A stretch of DNA of 64,000 nucleotides from Saccharibacillus deserti (lineage in GTDB: Bacteria > Bacillota > Bacilli > Paenibacillales > Paenibacillaceae), in contig NZ_JABJVN010000001.1 of NCBI RefSeq assembly GCF_013618475.1, positions 558,001 to 622,000 on the forward strand, written 5' to 3'. Below, piece by piece: positions 1 through 9,235 of this stretch. The stretch's first letter is position 1. Every line of letters begins with the position of its first letter. The position numbers and the translations under genes are program-made. Under the pieces are notes generated by a model. It had not been told where the DNA came from and did no database searches. It worked only from the letters and a program-made list of their open reading frames with translations.

Positions 1-1136
1 TGATTATCGGAGTGCCCAAAGAAATCAAGAACAACGAATACCGGGTCGGGATGACGCCGGCTTCCGCCAAAGCCTATGTCGCCGAAGGGCACGAGGTCCG
101 GATCGAGAGCGGTGCGGGCTGCGGAATCGGATTTGCGGACGAAGATTATGCGGCAGTGGGCGCGTCGGTCGTACCGAATGCCGGGGAAGCCTGGGCGGCC
201 GACATGGTAGTCAAGATCAAGGAGCCGCTTGCGGCCGAATACGGATATTTCCGCAGCGGGCTTATCCTCTATACGTATCTGCATCTTGCGGCCGAATCCG
301 AACTGACCTTGGCTCTGAAGGACCAGGGCGTAACGGGTATCGCTTACGAAACGATCCAGCTGCAGAGCGGAAGCCTCCCGCTGCTGACGCCGATGAGCGA
401 AGTGGCCGGCCGGATGTCTGTTCAGATCGGCGCCCATTTTTTGGAGAAGCCTTTTGGCGGCAAAGGCGTGCTGCTCGGAGGCGTGCCGGGTGTCGAGCCC
501 GGCAGGGTAACGGTGGTGGGCGGCGGCACCGTAGGCGTGAACGCGGCCAAGATGGCGATCGGGCTCGGCGCGGAGGTCACCATTCTCGATATCAACGCCG
601 ACCGGCTTCGCCAGCTGGACGACCAGTTCGGCGGACGCCTCAAGACGCTGATGTCCGATCCGCACAACCTCGAGACGGCCGTGGAACGCGCCGATCTGCT
701 TGTGGGCGCGGTGCTGATTCCGGGCGCGAGAGCGCCGAAGCTTGTCACCGAAGAGATGGTGCGGAAGATGGATGCGGGCTCGGTCATCGTGGACGTGGCG
801 ATCGATCAGGGCGGTTCGATCGGAACCATCGACCGGATCACGACCCACGACGATCCCGTTTACGAAAAGCACGGCGTTCTGCATTATGCGGTCGCGAATA
901 TGCCGGGAGCGGTGGCCCGTACGTCGACGCTTGCTTTGACGATGGTCACGACGCCCTACGGTCTGCAGATTGCCCGCAAAGGCTTCCGGCAGGCGGCAAT
1001 AGACAACCCGGCCATCGCCAAAGGCATCAATACCTGCGAGGGCTGCGTCACCTACCGCGCGGTCGCGGAAGCGCACGGTTTGGCGTATACTGAAGTAGAA
1101 TCCATTCTAAGCGAAAAGGGAGAGAGTCTCGCATGA
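1..1136 (+). CDS. ald: Alanine dehydrogenase (start codon cut by one base)
   Basis: Catalyses NAD-dependent oxidative deamination of L-alanine to pyruvate and ammonia in the cytoplasm. The window opens at 'tg' of an ATG whose A lies just outside; the protein would begin [17 protein letters not shown], the usual Ald N-terminus, and total about 378 residues, the family length. Visible are the N-terminal substrate domain, the central Rossmann glycine motif [15 protein letters not shown], and a C-terminal [13 protein letters not shown] stretch typical of Ald. The stop overlaps the next start as ATGA at 1133, so it is translationally coupled to an OsmC-family gene. The promoter lies outside the window. 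Identification is secure. Confidence 0.95.
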   Translation, partial: IIGVPKEIKNNEYRVGMTPASAKAYVAEGHEVRIESGAGCGIGFADEDYAAVGASVVPNAGEAWAADMVVKIKEPLAAEYGYFRSGLILYTYLHLAAESELTLALKDQGVTGIAYETIQLQSGSLPLLTPMSEVAGRMSVQIGAHFLEKPFGGKGVLLGGVPGVEPGRVTVVGGGTVGVNAAKMAIGLGAEVTILDINADRLRQLDDQFGGRLKTLMSDPHNLETAVERADLLVGAVLIPGARAPKLVTEEMVRKMDAGSVIVDVAIDQGGSIGTIDRITTHDDPVYEKHGVLHYAVANMPGAVARTSTLALTMVTTPYGLQIARKGFRQAAIDNPAIAKGINTCEGCVTYRAVAEAHGLAYTEVESILSEKGESLA

Positions 1137-1588
1137 ATCATATTTTCCGGCTCAAAGCGGACTGGAACGGAGGACGGGGCGGCACCGGACGTATCGAAAG
1201 CGGACAGCTGAAGACCGAAATCTCGATTCCCGAACCGATGGATGGACCGGGAGTCGGCACCAACCCGGACGAAATGCTGCTTGGAGCCGCTTCAACCTGC
1301 TATATCATTACGCTTGCGGCCATGCTGGAACGCGCCTCGATCGAGGTCGAGAGCCTGACGCTGGATTCGGAAGGCGTTGTGGACGTTACGAATAATGTGT
1401 TTACCTACAAATCGATTACGCACCGCCCGCTGCTTGTGCTCGCCGGCAGCCAGAAGGAAGAAGTGCTGGCCCTGGCCGAACGTTTGGCGCACAAAGCCGA
1501 AAGTTCGTGCATGATCACACGGGCGCTCGAAGGCAATGTCGAGGTATCGGCGGAGCCCACGGTGACTTTCGCGCAGAGAACGCATTAA
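1133..1588 (+). CDS. OsmC/Ohr-family peroxiredoxin-like protein
   Basis: A 151-residue protein of the OsmC fold, a family that reduces organic hydroperoxides with paired cysteines. The core [23 protein letters not shown] carries one conserved Cys (about residue 55) and a second lies in [11 protein letters not shown] (about 125), matching the two-Cys arrangement of the SACOL1771/YhfA-type subgroup. It overlaps ald by four bases, so the two are probably cotranscribed. A hairpin with a T-rich tail follows at 1629. The physiological substrate cannot be read from sequence. Confidence 0.85.
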   Translation: MNHIFRLKADWNGGRGGTGRIESGQLKTEISIPEPMDGPGVGTNPDEMLLGAASTCYIITLAAMLERASIEVESLTLDSEGVVDVTNNVFTYKSITHRPLLVLAGSQKEEVLALAERLAHKAESSCMITRALEGNVEVSAEPTVTFAQRTH

Positions 1589-1628
1589 ACTTTCGCAGGC
1601 CAAGGAACAGTGTATTTGGAAAGGCGGG

Positions 1629-1670
1629 AAAGACCGTCAAGGACGCGGCGGTCTTTCTGGTTCTTTTTTG
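1629..1670 (+). terminator. Terminator after the ald-osmC pair
   Basis: Stem AAAGACCG/CGGTCTTT followed by the T-rich run ttcttttttg. Confidence 0.7.
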
Positions 1671-1778
1671 CGCGCCTTCGCCGGCTAATCCTTACGTTTG
1701 GACTATCCGATATATTCGCATAGAAAGTCAATTCACGCCGACAGATTCATACACACGGCTTCGGGAGGACGGAAAATC

Positions 1779-3200
1779 ATGCAACCGCAGTTTCGGATCG
1801 AAAAAGACTTCCTGGGAGAAAAGCAGGTTCCCGCCGACGCCTATTACGGCGTTCAGACGATGAGAGCGATCGAGAATTTCCCGATCACGGGCTACCGGAT
1901 TCACGAATCGATGATTCGCGCACTGGGCATCGTCAAAAAAGCGGCCGCACTCGCCAATATGGAAGTGGGACGCTTGAAAGGGCCCCTGGGCGCTTCGATC
2001 GTCGAAGCGGCGGGCGAAGTGATGGACGGAGCATGGGACGGCCAATTTATCGTCGATCCGATTCAGGGCGGCGCGGGAACATCGATCAATATGAATGCCA
2101 ACGAAGTGATCGCGAACCGTGCGCTTGAACTGATGGGCAAACCCAAAGGCGATTACTTCCATTTGAATCCGAATGTGCATGTCAATATGGCGCAGTCCAC
2201 CAACGACGTGTTTCCGACCGCTATCCATATTGCCGCACTGTCGCTTGTCGGGAATCTGGAAGATACGATGGAGCGTCTTCAGCATTCGTTCGGGAACAAA
2301 GCGCGCGAATTCGATCATGTGATCAAAATGGGACGCACGCATCTGCAGGATGCCGTACCGATCCGGCTCGGCCAGGAATTCGCCGCGTATGCGCGGGTGC
2401 TGGGCCGCGATCTGCATCGGGTGCGCCGTTCCAAAGAACTGCTGCACGAGGTGAATATGGGCGCGACGGCTATCGGTACCGGCTTGAACGCCGATGTCAC
2501 CTATATGGAGACGGTCGTCGTCAAACTGGCGGAGATCAGCGGCATGCCGCTGCGCCACGCCGAAGATCTGGTCGACGCGACGCAGAACACGGACGCCTAC
2601 ACCGAGCTGTCCGGAGCGCTCAAGATCTGCATGATCAACTTGTCGAAGATCGCCAACGATATCCGCCTGCTGGCTTCCGGTCCTCGCGCCGGATTGGCCG
2701 AACTCAAACTGCCGGAACGTCAGCCGGGTTCTTCGATCATGCCGGGCAAAGTCAATCCGGTAATGTGCGAAGTGGTCAATCAGACGGCTTTCCAGGTCAT
2801 CGGCAACGACCATACGATTTCGCTTGCGTCCGAAGCCGGGCAGCTTGAGCTGAACGTCATGGAACCGGTGCTGGTATTCAATCTGCTGCAGTCGATCAGT
2901 ATCATGAATCAGGCACTGACCGTCTTCCGTACGCACTGCATCGACGGGATCGAAGCCAACGAAGCCAACTGCGCGGAATACGTCGAACGCAGCGTCGGCG
3001 TCATTACGGCGCTCAGTCCCTATCTCGGCTACGAAATTTGCGCCCGGATCGCCCGCGAGGCGATGACGACCGGACGTTCCGTACGCGATTTGTGCCTGAT
3101 GCACAATGTGCTCAGCGAAGAGGAACTGGATATCATCTTGAACCCGTTCGAGATGACCAAGCCCGGCATCGCCGGTTCGTCGCAGCTGACCCGCGACTAG
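1779..3200 (+). CDS. aspA: Aspartate ammonia-lyase (aspartase)
   Basis: Converts L-aspartate to fumarate and ammonia. The frame is open further upstream, but ATG 1779 is chosen because GGGAGGA lies just before it and the protein then begins MQPQFRIEKDFLGEKQVPADAYYGVQT, the usual aspartase/fumarase opening; this gives 473 residues. The superfamily signature GSSIMPGKVNPV, the mobile SS loop with the catalytic serine, is at about residue 317. TNDVFPTA and GRTHLQDA motifs of the family are also present. It stands alone between two terminator-like hairpins, and with ald next door suggests amino-acid catabolism feeding fumarate and pyruvate. Fumarase is the alternative, but the sequence reads as AspA. 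Confidence 0.93.
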   Translation: MQPQFRIEKDFLGEKQVPADAYYGVQTMRAIENFPITGYRIHESMIRALGIVKKAAALANMEVGRLKGPLGASIVEAAGEVMDGAWDGQFIVDPIQGGAGTSINMNANEVIANRALELMGKPKGDYFHLNPNVHVNMAQSTNDVFPTAIHIAALSLVGNLEDTMERLQHSFGNKAREFDHVIKMGRTHLQDAVPIRLGQEFAAYARVLGRDLHRVRRSKELLHEVNMGATAIGTGLNADVTYMETVVVKLAEISGMPLRHAEDLVDATQNTDAYTELSGALKICMINLSKIANDIRLLASGPRAGLAELKLPERQPGSSIMPGKVNPVMCEVVNQTAFQVIGNDHTISLASEAGQLELNVMEPVLVFNLLQSISIMNQALTVFRTHCIDGIEANEANCAEYVERSVGVITALSPYLGYEICARIAREAMTTGRSVRDLCLMHNVLSEEELDIILNPFEMTKPGIAGSSQLTRD

Positions 3201-3324
3201 GCTTCGCAGGCGGGAATGCGGCGCAGGATCGCGCTCCATGCCATACGGCCGTTTTCGAGAGCCCTTCGGGAATTTCGGGGACGGTTTTTTGGCGCGGAAT
3301 CGGTGCGGCAGCCGAACATTTGCC

Positions 3325-3370
3325 GCATGACTTCAAGCCGTATGCGGGCGCATACGGCTTGAAGTCATGC
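3325..3370. repeat. Perfect 21-bp inverted repeat with 4-base loop
   Basis: Arms 3325-3345 and 3350-3370 are exact reverse complements (outer GCATGACTTC, inner CCGTATGC) around loop gggc. It lies between convergent aspA and the flavin oxidoreductase gene. No T-tract follows on either strand, so it may be a bidirectional transcript-end hairpin or a mobile or protein-binding palindrome. Confidence 0.8.
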
Positions 3371-3428
3371 TTTGGGTAGGGGCACAAAAAGCGGAGCGCA
3401 TCGGCAGCCGCTTTCGAAGCGAAGGCGC

Positions 3429-4469
3429 TTAGGAGCGAACTTCGCTTATGGCGGCCTGGGTGCCGCTGCCGAGCGCGAAAGCTTCGGCGACCAGACGAAC
3501 CGATTTCAAGCGGGCTTCGAAATCATGGATCGACGCGACGATCATCAATTCGTCGGTCTGGTATTCTTCGGCAAGTTCCAGCAGCCGGGCTTTGACTTTA
3601 TCCGGAGTACCGACAACGCGGTAAGCGCGGGTTGCGGCAATCTGCTCGCGTTCGTACGGCGTGTAGGGATAATCCGCCGCGGTCTGCGCGGACGGCAGAT
3701 AAGGAAGTTCCATCCCTTTGTACATCGCCAGGAAGAACAGATCGGAACTCGAAGCGAGCCGCTCGGCTTCTTCCTGCGTATCGGCGCAGACAACCGTAAT
3801 GGCAGCCAGCGATTTCGGTGTGGGCGACATCAGCGACGGTTCGAAGTTGTCCCGATAGAATTCGGTCGCTTCGCGGCCGCCCGGCGTGCCGAAGAACTGC
3901 GCAAACGCATACGAGGCTCCGGTCTGAGCGGCCAGACGCGCGGTGCCTCCGCTTGAGCCGAGCAGCCACAATTCGGGTTTGGTCGCAACCGACGGCGACA
4001 CGCTCAGCCCGGCAAACCGGTGGTCGGCCGGAACGGCGTCATTCAGATAGGCGATCAGATCGACAATCTGCTGCGGATACGGATCGGCGCTATGGTACTG
4101 GCCTTCCTGCAGGGCGCGGGTGGACAGCGGGCGTCCGCCCGGTGCGCGGCCTACGCCGAGATCGATCCGTCCCGGATAAAGCGCTTCGAGCAGGCGGAAG
4201 TTCTCCGCCACTTTATAAGCGCTGTAATGCGGGAGCATGATTCCGCCGGAACCGAGCCGGATCCGCGAAGTATTCGCGGCCAGATGGGCGATCAGGACCT
4301 CCGGGCTGGAATGGGCGAGAGCTTTGGAACTATGGTGTTCCGAGACCCAGAAGCGGCTGAAACCGAGTTTGTCGGCTTCGATGGCAAGGCGTGTCGTGGC
4401 CTGGAGCGCTTCGACAGGGCCGGAGCCTTCCGTAATGGTGGATTGATCGAGAATGCCGAGCTTAAGCAT
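3429..4469 (-). CDS. Luciferase-like (LLM class) flavin-dependent oxidoreductase
   Basis: A TIM-barrel FMN-dependent monooxygenase-like protein of 346 residues. The chosen start gives MLKLGILDQSTITEGSG, the typical opening of the MsnO8/YwcH-like group, preceded by AAAGGGGAAAC; the frame continues 23 codons upstream without a better ribosome site. Motifs include FWVSEHHSSKALAHSSPEVL, SGGIMLPHYSAYKVAENFRLLEALYPGRIDLGVGRAP and a C-terminal VVGTPDKVKARLLELAEEYQ. Substrate unknown; many relatives are annotated only by family. It is monocistronic, transcribed leftwards from a good promoter at 4632-4660 and converges on aspA. Confidence 0.88.
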   Translation of the reverse strand: MLKLGILDQSTITEGSGPVEALQATTRLAIEADKLGFSRFWVSEHHSSKALAHSSPEVLIAHLAANTSRIRLGSGGIMLPHYSAYKVAENFRLLEALYPGRIDLGVGRAPGGRPLSTRALQEGQYHSADPYPQQIVDLIAYLNDAVPADHRFAGLSVSPSVATKPELWLLGSSGGTARLAAQTGASYAFAQFFGTPGGREATEFYRDNFEPSLMSPTPKSLAAITVVCADTQEEAERLASSSDLFFLAMYKGMELPYLPSAQTAADYPYTPYEREQIAATRAYRVVGTPDKVKARLLELAEEYQTDELMIVASIHDFEARLKSVRLVAEAFALGSGTQAAISEVRS

Positions 4470-4631
4470 AGGAGTTTCCCCTTTCAACGCGCGATCTTCG
4501 AAGATGCGCGGAACCTGAAGCGTAAATGAGTGAAGCACGGTCGAAACGAATGTACGGTCTTCCGAATGGGGGGATCGCTGGTAGGGTCATCCGGTCTTCG
4601 GTTTCGCCGGAACGATTCGTTTGTCTTGTTT

Positions 4632-4660
4632 ATTGTATCAAATTCGTAAATAAACGTCAA
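4632..4660 (-). promoter_or_regulatory. Sigma-A promoter for the flavin oxidoreductase
   Basis: On the minus strand TTGACG (4655-4660) and TACAAT (4632-4637) are separated by 17 bases. Confidence 0.65.
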
Positions 4661-4796
4661 AAAATAACTTGCTATACTTTATAAAGTTAAAATCGAGTAA
4701 GGCAGGGCCTTTTGCCCGAGTTCCAGACGGCAGACAAAGAACGCGGTTTCGAGTATCCTTCTTGAAGCCAGGCACAACTATTGGCCTGCGAACCGG

Positions 4797-4802
4797 TATA
4801 AT
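4797..4802 (+). promoter_or_regulatory. Candidate -10 box of the serine hydrolase gene
   Basis: A perfect TATAAT lies 45 bases upstream of the ATG. No clear -35 is seen at 17 bases, so it may be weak or activator-dependent. The remaining intergenic DNA, 4470-4847, shows no gene. Confidence 0.4.
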
Positions 4803-4847
4803 ACAACAGATACAGCATCGAAGGCGATAACAGGAGGATGTACACAC

Positions 4848-6305
4848 ATGGGATTCAGGTTCAAAAAAAGTTCCGCCGGCATCAAAAGAGTATGGGGAGC
4901 CGCACTGGCGCTGGCACTTGCTGCGGGAACGGCTTACGCGGCCGATCCGGCCGCGGCCGCAGTCGCAGCCGTGCGGCCAAGCGCGGGCCCGGCTGCGGCC
5001 GCCATTTCCGCGGAAATCGACGGGCAGCCCGCACTGTGGGGCAATCAAGCCTATCTGTATCGTTCGCTGACCTATGTTCCGGTCCGCGAAGGCGCGGTAT
5101 CGCTCGGCGCGCAGGTCAAGTGGGACAAGACGCGCCGCGCCGCGACCGTCACTTACGGCGGCGACGAACTTCTATACCGCCCGGGTTCCGACCACGTGTC
5201 CGTCAACGGCTTCGAACTGCATATGCCGGGAACGGCCCGGTATGTGAACGGCATTCTGACTGTGCCTCTTCGCGGCCTGACCGAACCGCTGCAAGCGGGA
5301 ATCCGGCCGTCGACGAATACGGGCAGTCTGAAATTGTCGCTGACGACAGATAAAGAGACGAAGATCGAGCCTGGTCTTGCAGCCGTTGACGATTATTTGA
5401 AACGTCAAGGTTTCTCGGGCAGCGTACTGGTGGCCCAAAACGGCGAAGTGCACATGCGCAAAGCTTACGGGCTGGCTTCCGCGGCGACGCGCGTCCGTCC
5501 GACCGACAAGATGAGGCTCGGTTCGCTGACCAAAACATTCACGGCGGCTTCCATTATGAAACTCCAAGAAGAAGGCAGGCTGAACGTCGAAGACACGCTG
5601 TCTTCGTATATTCCCGATTATCCGCGCGGCGACGAAATCACGCTGTCCATGCTGCTCTCGCATACATCGGGCATCGCGCTCAATTTTGCCCGCAAAGAAG
5701 GCACGCCGCTGCTCCGGACCGTCGAAGAGATCAAAGGCAGTTCGCTGAAATTCGCTCCGGGTACCGATTATATGTACAGCAACAGCGGTTATGTGCTGCT
5801 GGCTTTTATTATCGAGCAGGTATCCGGCATGAGTTATGCGGACTTCGTGCAGTCGCAGTTCTTCGAGCCGCTTGGCATGAACGACAGCGGGACGGCGTCG
5901 CGCGACATCCGGATTCCTACCGGATACGAATACGACAAGTCGCATCGGATCTGGAAAAGCGTCGACGAGTATTACTTTTCGCCTTCCGGCACCGGCAGTT
6001 TGTATTCGACCCTCGACGATCTGCAGATCTGGGCGGATTCGCTGAGCGCGGGCAAAGTGCTCTCCGAACAAACGTTGGAAGCCATGTACACGCCGACTCC
6101 CTACAAGAACTACGGCTACGGCTGGATGACCGAAGGGGAAGGCGAAGACAAAGTGGTGTTCCACAGCGGCGGCGGAAGCGGCTATACGACCGGGATTCGG
6201 CGCGGCCTCGGCGACGGTACCCTTGTCGTGCTGCTCGGCAATCTCGGCGGTCTCGATACCAACGCCATGACCGCCGAAATCCGGGAGCTGGCGTTCGCGG
6301 AATAA
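4848..6305 (+). CDS. Secreted serine hydrolase with N-terminal stalk domain
   Basis: A 485-residue exported protein. A charged start and Ala/Leu core (residues 12-31, cleavage near AYA-AD) form a signal peptide. Residues about 50-165 are a copper-amine-oxidase-N-type 'stalk' domain (LTYVPVREGAVSLGAQVKWD and a second LTVPLRGLTEPL motif). Residues 175-480 are a class C beta-lactamase-like domain: catalytic SLTK (Ser226), YSNSGY as the YxN motif, and HSGGGSGY as the late HxG-type box. The family includes D-aminopeptidases, esterases and penicillin-binding-like proteins; the substrate is not predictable. The ribosome site AGGAGG precedes ATG 4848. The stalk suggests retention in the cell wall. 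Confidence 0.85.
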   Translation: MGFRFKKSSAGIKRVWGAALALALAAGTAYAADPAAAAVAAVRPSAGPAAAAISAEIDGQPALWGNQAYLYRSLTYVPVREGAVSLGAQVKWDKTRRAATVTYGGDELLYRPGSDHVSVNGFELHMPGTARYVNGILTVPLRGLTEPLQAGIRPSTNTGSLKLSLTTDKETKIEPGLAAVDDYLKRQGFSGSVLVAQNGEVHMRKAYGLASAATRVRPTDKMRLGSLTKTFTAASIMKLQEEGRLNVEDTLSSYIPDYPRGDEITLSMLLSHTSGIALNFARKEGTPLLRTVEEIKGSSLKFAPGTDYMYSNSGYVLLAFIIEQVSGMSYADFVQSQFFEPLGMNDSGTASRDIRIPTGYEYDKSHRIWKSVDEYYFSPSGTGSLYSTLDDLQIWADSLSAGKVLSEQTLEAMYTPTPYKNYGYGWMTEGEGEDKVVFHSGGGSGYTTGIRRGLGDGTLVVLLGNLGGLDTNAMTAEIRELAFAE

Positions 6306-6342
6306 GTCGGCGGAATCCGAAAGTCCGATAAAAACCACAAAC

Positions 6343-6373
6343 AAAGCCGCCAGCTGCAGGCCCGGCGGCTTTT
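6343..6373 (+). terminator. Terminator of the serine hydrolase gene
   Basis: Stem AAAGCCGCC/GGCGGCTTT with tail TTTTGT. Confidence 0.75.
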
Positions 6374-6452
6374 GTCGTATCGAAAATTCCGGCTGTGGAG
6401 GGAAGCGGACCTGCCCGGACGCCTGTCTCCCGCAGTCTGTATGCCGTTGGAT

Positions 6453-7334
6453 TCAGCCCAGTCCGTTCTCGGCGGCATAGCGTCCCCAATGCGGACGGGT
6501 TCCGTCCGCGTCGACGAAGCCGTACCGGTCCGAAAGTTCCCAGGAACTCAGTGCCCGGCCCGTAAAGGCCATCAGCTCGGGATCGGCGGCGAGCCTGGCG
6601 GCGGCCTGTCCGACATAAGCGGGAGTTTCCGACGATATAAAATGCGGTTCCTGTTTCGCCGCTTCGCGCCAATTCGTTTCGCTTACGCCAAAATGGTCCA
6701 GCATCGCTTCGGATCGGAGGAATCCAGGCGTCAGCGCGACGGCGGCAATTCCGTGCGGCCGCAGTTCTTCGGCCATGGCCGCGGCCAGATGGATGCCCGA
6801 TACTTTGGCCAGGCTGTAGTACACGTTGCCGCGGAAACGATAGTCCGTACCGTCGGTGATTTCCATGACAACGCCGCCGGGGCGATTCAGCATCAGCGGA
6901 AGCATATACCGGGACGTGATCAGATGCGTATGCACCGAGCGGCGCTGGATGAGCAGACCGTCTTCGAGAGAATGTTCCCACAGTTTCTGGTCCCAGCGTG
7001 TCAGGCCGTCTCCGCCCCAGATATCGTTGACGAGGATGTCCAACCCGCCCGCTTCGGCCGCGATCCGCTCGGCCAGGCGTTCTACCTGCCGCGGTTCGGA
7101 GTGGTCGACCCGGACTGCCGAAGCCGTGCCCCCGGCAGCCTGTACCATTTCGGCCGTCTCTTCGATCGTTTCGCTCCGGCGCATATCGGATTGATCCGCT
7201 CTTGTGGTGCGTCCGGTTACATACACATGCGCTCCCAAGGCACCCAGCTCGCGGGCGATTCCGCGCCCGGCTCCCCGGGTCGCTCCTGCGACCAGTGCCG
7301 TTTTGCCGCTCAGCGGCTTGTTATTCATAGACAT
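6453..7334 (-). CDS. Short-chain dehydrogenase/reductase
   Basis: A 293-residue classical SDR oxidoreductase. The NAD(P)-binding GATRGAGRGIAREL motif is near residue 17, the NDIWGG stretch corresponds to the NNAG region, and the catalytic YSLAKVSG (Tyr-x3-Lys) lies near residue 180. GRTTRADQSD after the second strand carries the Arg typical of NADP preference. The ribosome site AGAGGGGCT precedes ATG. It is divergent from a WYL-domain regulator across 150 bases holding an inverted repeat, which suggests control by that regulator. Substrate unknown. Confidence 0.85.
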   Translation of the reverse strand: MSMNNKPLSGKTALVAGATRGAGRGIARELGALGAHVYVTGRTTRADQSDMRRSETIEETAEMVQAAGGTASAVRVDHSEPRQVERLAERIAAEAGGLDILVNDIWGGDGLTRWDQKLWEHSLEDGLLIQRRSVHTHLITSRYMLPLMLNRPGGVVMEITDGTDYRFRGNVYYSLAKVSGIHLAAAMAEELRPHGIAAVALTPGFLRSEAMLDHFGVSETNWREAAKQEPHFISSETPAYVGQAAARLAADPELMAFTGRALSSWELSDRYGFVDADGTRPHWGRYAAENGLG

Positions 7335-7426
7335 GCCAGCCCCTCTTTCCGTATTTGTCGTGTCGGATACGGCCGATCGGGAAGATCGGACCCTTGCCCG
7401 CTTTTTGAATATAAGCCATAATAGAT

Positions 7427-7439
7427 GACAACCTTTGTC
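7427..7439. promoter_or_regulatory. Inverted repeat GACAA-CCT-TTGTC between SDR and WYL regulator
   Basis: A short dyad in the divergent promoter region. On the minus strand it lies between a TTGATA -35-like and a TATTAT -10-like element, where a repressor would block the SDR gene. Inferred operator. Confidence 0.4.
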
Positions 7440-7484
7440 TTATATCAAAAGCCTGAAAAAATACGGAAAAAGGGAGCCTGACGC

Positions 7485-8507
7485 ATGAGAGGGGATCGAC
7501 TGCTCAAGATTGTGCTGCTGCTCCAGAGCCGAAGCCGCATGTCGACACGCGAGCTGGCGGAAGAGCTGGAAGTGACGCCGAGAACCGTAAGCCGCGATCT
7601 GGAGGCGTTGGGACAGTCGGGTATTCCCATTGTCGCCTATCGCGGACGCTTCGGCGGCTGGAGTCTGATGGAAGGCTACCGCAGCGGCCTGACCGGCATG
7701 ACACCGGATGAAGCGGCGGCCCTGCTGCTGCGCGCTTCTTCGGGGCCGCTGCAGGATTTGGGTTTTAAAGAACCTTATGAACGGGCGCTGCATAAATTGA
7801 GAACCGTTTATCCCGAGCCCCGTCCCAAAAGCGCGGACTTTCTGAGCCGGCGCCTGCTGATCGACGAATCGGGTTGGCACGCTCGCGCAGCCGGCGTTCC
7901 CGAATCCCTGCCGGTCTGCCAGGAAGCGGTTCTGGAACAACGGCAGCTGCGTTTTGTATATGTCAAATCGGCAGAAGAGCCGACCGGATCGCCTGTCGGC
8001 CGGATCGTGGATCCGCTGGGTCTCGCGGTCAAGCGAAGCGTGTGGTACCTGGTGGCCCGGGAGGATACGGCGATCAAGACGTTCCGCGTCTCCAAGATCA
8101 CGGAGGCCCAATGTCTGGAGCGGACGTTCGATTATCCGGGCACGTTCAATCTGGCCGATTACTGGCAGGAATCGCTGCGGACTTTTCCGGACACGCTTCC
8201 CCGATACGAAGCCGGGCTTCGCGTCGAGGCGGAAGCTCTGGAAGCATTTCGCTCCGAGCGTTACGTGCGGGTGCGGCATACGGAACTTTTGGAAGACGGC
8301 GGGTACGCGGTTCAAGCGGATCTGGCCACTGCGGAGTTCGCGCTGCGCTTTGTACTCGGTTTGGGGACGGCGGTGAGGGTTCTTGAACCCCGGGAGCTGG
8401 CGGAGCGGGTAGCGGCGGAGGCTGAGCGCATCATGAAGCTGTACCGGCCGCTGCCGGTCGAAACGCCCGGCAGCGATACGACAACGGAAAAGAGGGAACA
8501 AGCATGA
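7485..8507 (+). CDS. YafY-family regulator (HTH_11 plus WYL domain)
   Basis: A 340-residue DNA-binding regulator. The N-terminal winged helix is clear: LLLQSRSRMSTRELAEELEVTPRTVSRDLEAL (residues 9-40). Residues about 140-220 form the WYL ligand-sensing domain (RQLRFVYVKS...DPLGLAVKRSVWYLVARED), followed by a C-terminal extension domain. WYL proteins usually sense small molecules or nucleic acids and repress neighbouring genes. It diverges from an SDR gene, and its stop overlaps the start of a Crp-like gene (ATGA at 8504), giving a two-regulator operon. Confidence 0.88.
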   Translation: MRGDRLLKIVLLLQSRSRMSTRELAEELEVTPRTVSRDLEALGQSGIPIVAYRGRFGGWSLMEGYRSGLTGMTPDEAAALLLRASSGPLQDLGFKEPYERALHKLRTVYPEPRPKSADFLSRRLLIDESGWHARAAGVPESLPVCQEAVLEQRQLRFVYVKSAEEPTGSPVGRIVDPLGLAVKRSVWYLVAREDTAIKTFRVSKITEAQCLERTFDYPGTFNLADYWQESLRTFPDTLPRYEAGLRVEAEALEAFRSERYVRVRHTELLEDGGYAVQADLATAEFALRFVLGLGTAVRVLEPRELAERVAAEAERIMKLYRPLPVETPGSDTTTEKREQA

Positions 8508-9004
8508 TTTTGCACAAAGGAGAAATATTGTTCCGGCAGGGCGACGACGGAAAATATTTGTATCGGGTACACAGCGGGCTGTTCAAAGTCACGCGGCTGC
8601 ACGAGAACGGAAACATCATTTTGTTCAACGTGTTTTATGCCGGGGAAGTGGTGCCCCATCATTCGCTTATCAGTCCCAAAGAAACGCACGGAACCGCTAC
8701 GGCGATGGTTCGCAGCGAAGTGGAGCCGATTCTGGCGGCCGACTGGTACAAGAACCTGGCGGAAAACCCGGAGAAAGCTCTTGAAATTGCTCTGCTGCTG
8801 CAGGAGAAAGTCCGTTTTATGCAGCAGCGGATCGATCATCTGACAGCCGGAACGCCGGCGGAGAGATTGAGTCTGCTGCAGCATTGGATGGGAACCTATA
8901 CATACGGCCAGCCGCTCACCGATCTGCTGACCCAGGAAGAAATCGGCCAACTGATTGGACTGCGTCGGGAAACCGTCAATCGTCTGCTGCGTGCGGCCAA
9001 GTAA
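8504..9004 (+). CDS. Short Crp/Fnr-family transcriptional regulator
   Basis: A 166-residue protein with a cyclic-nucleotide-binding-like beta roll at residues 1-75 (GEILFRQGDDGKYLYRVHSGLFKV), a helix containing LLLQEKVRFMQQRIDHL, and a C-terminal helix-turn-helix (TQEEIGQLIGLRRETVNRLLRAAK). It is about 50-60 residues shorter than a typical Crp/Fnr protein and stops right after the recognition helix. No cysteine cluster is present, so it is not an Fe-S sensor. It is translationally coupled to the WYL regulator. The yitT leader lies immediately downstream and could be a target. Confidence 0.8.
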   Translation: MILHKGEILFRQGDDGKYLYRVHSGLFKVTRLHENGNIILFNVFYAGEVVPHHSLISPKETHGTATAMVRSEVEPILAADWYKNLAENPEKALEIALLLQEKVRFMQQRIDHLTAGTPAERLSLLQHWMGTYTYGQPLTDLLTQEEIGQLIGLRRETVNRLLRAAK

Positions 9005-9060
9005 CTTTTTTGCGAAAAAAACATATATTTTACATGGAAATGACAAAGAACACCATCATT

Positions 9061-9092
9061 TTGTCGCTTCGGCGGCATTTTTGTGGTAAAAT
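9061..9092 (+). promoter_or_regulatory. Weak promoter candidate for the yitT leader
   Basis: TTGTCG and TAAAAT are separated by 20 bases, longer than ideal. It lies 76 bases before the first leader ORF. Confidence 0.3.
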
Positions 9093-9167
9093 AGTTTAAA
9101 AAGGTGACTGCGCTGGGTAAGTAATTCTCAGACTTCACCATCCAATTACAGAAAGGATCAGGATACC

Positions 9168-9233
9168 ATGAGTCCCCGAAGGAGTATTCCCCAAAGGACA
9201 ATCTGGAAACGTTACGATCTCTCCTATACTTAG
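9168..9233 (+). CDS. Leader ORF 1 (21 codons) upstream of yitT
   Basis: ATG at 9168 follows AAAGGA by about ten bases and opens a 21-codon frame rich in Arg, Ser and Pro (begins MSPRRSIPQR) that ends at TAG 9231. The stop is only two bases before the first arm of the 9236-9287 hairpin, as in translation-attenuation leaders. No similarity recognised; expression is inferred. Confidence 0.35.
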   Translation: MSPRRSIPQRTIWKRYDLSYT

Positions 9234-9235
9234 CG

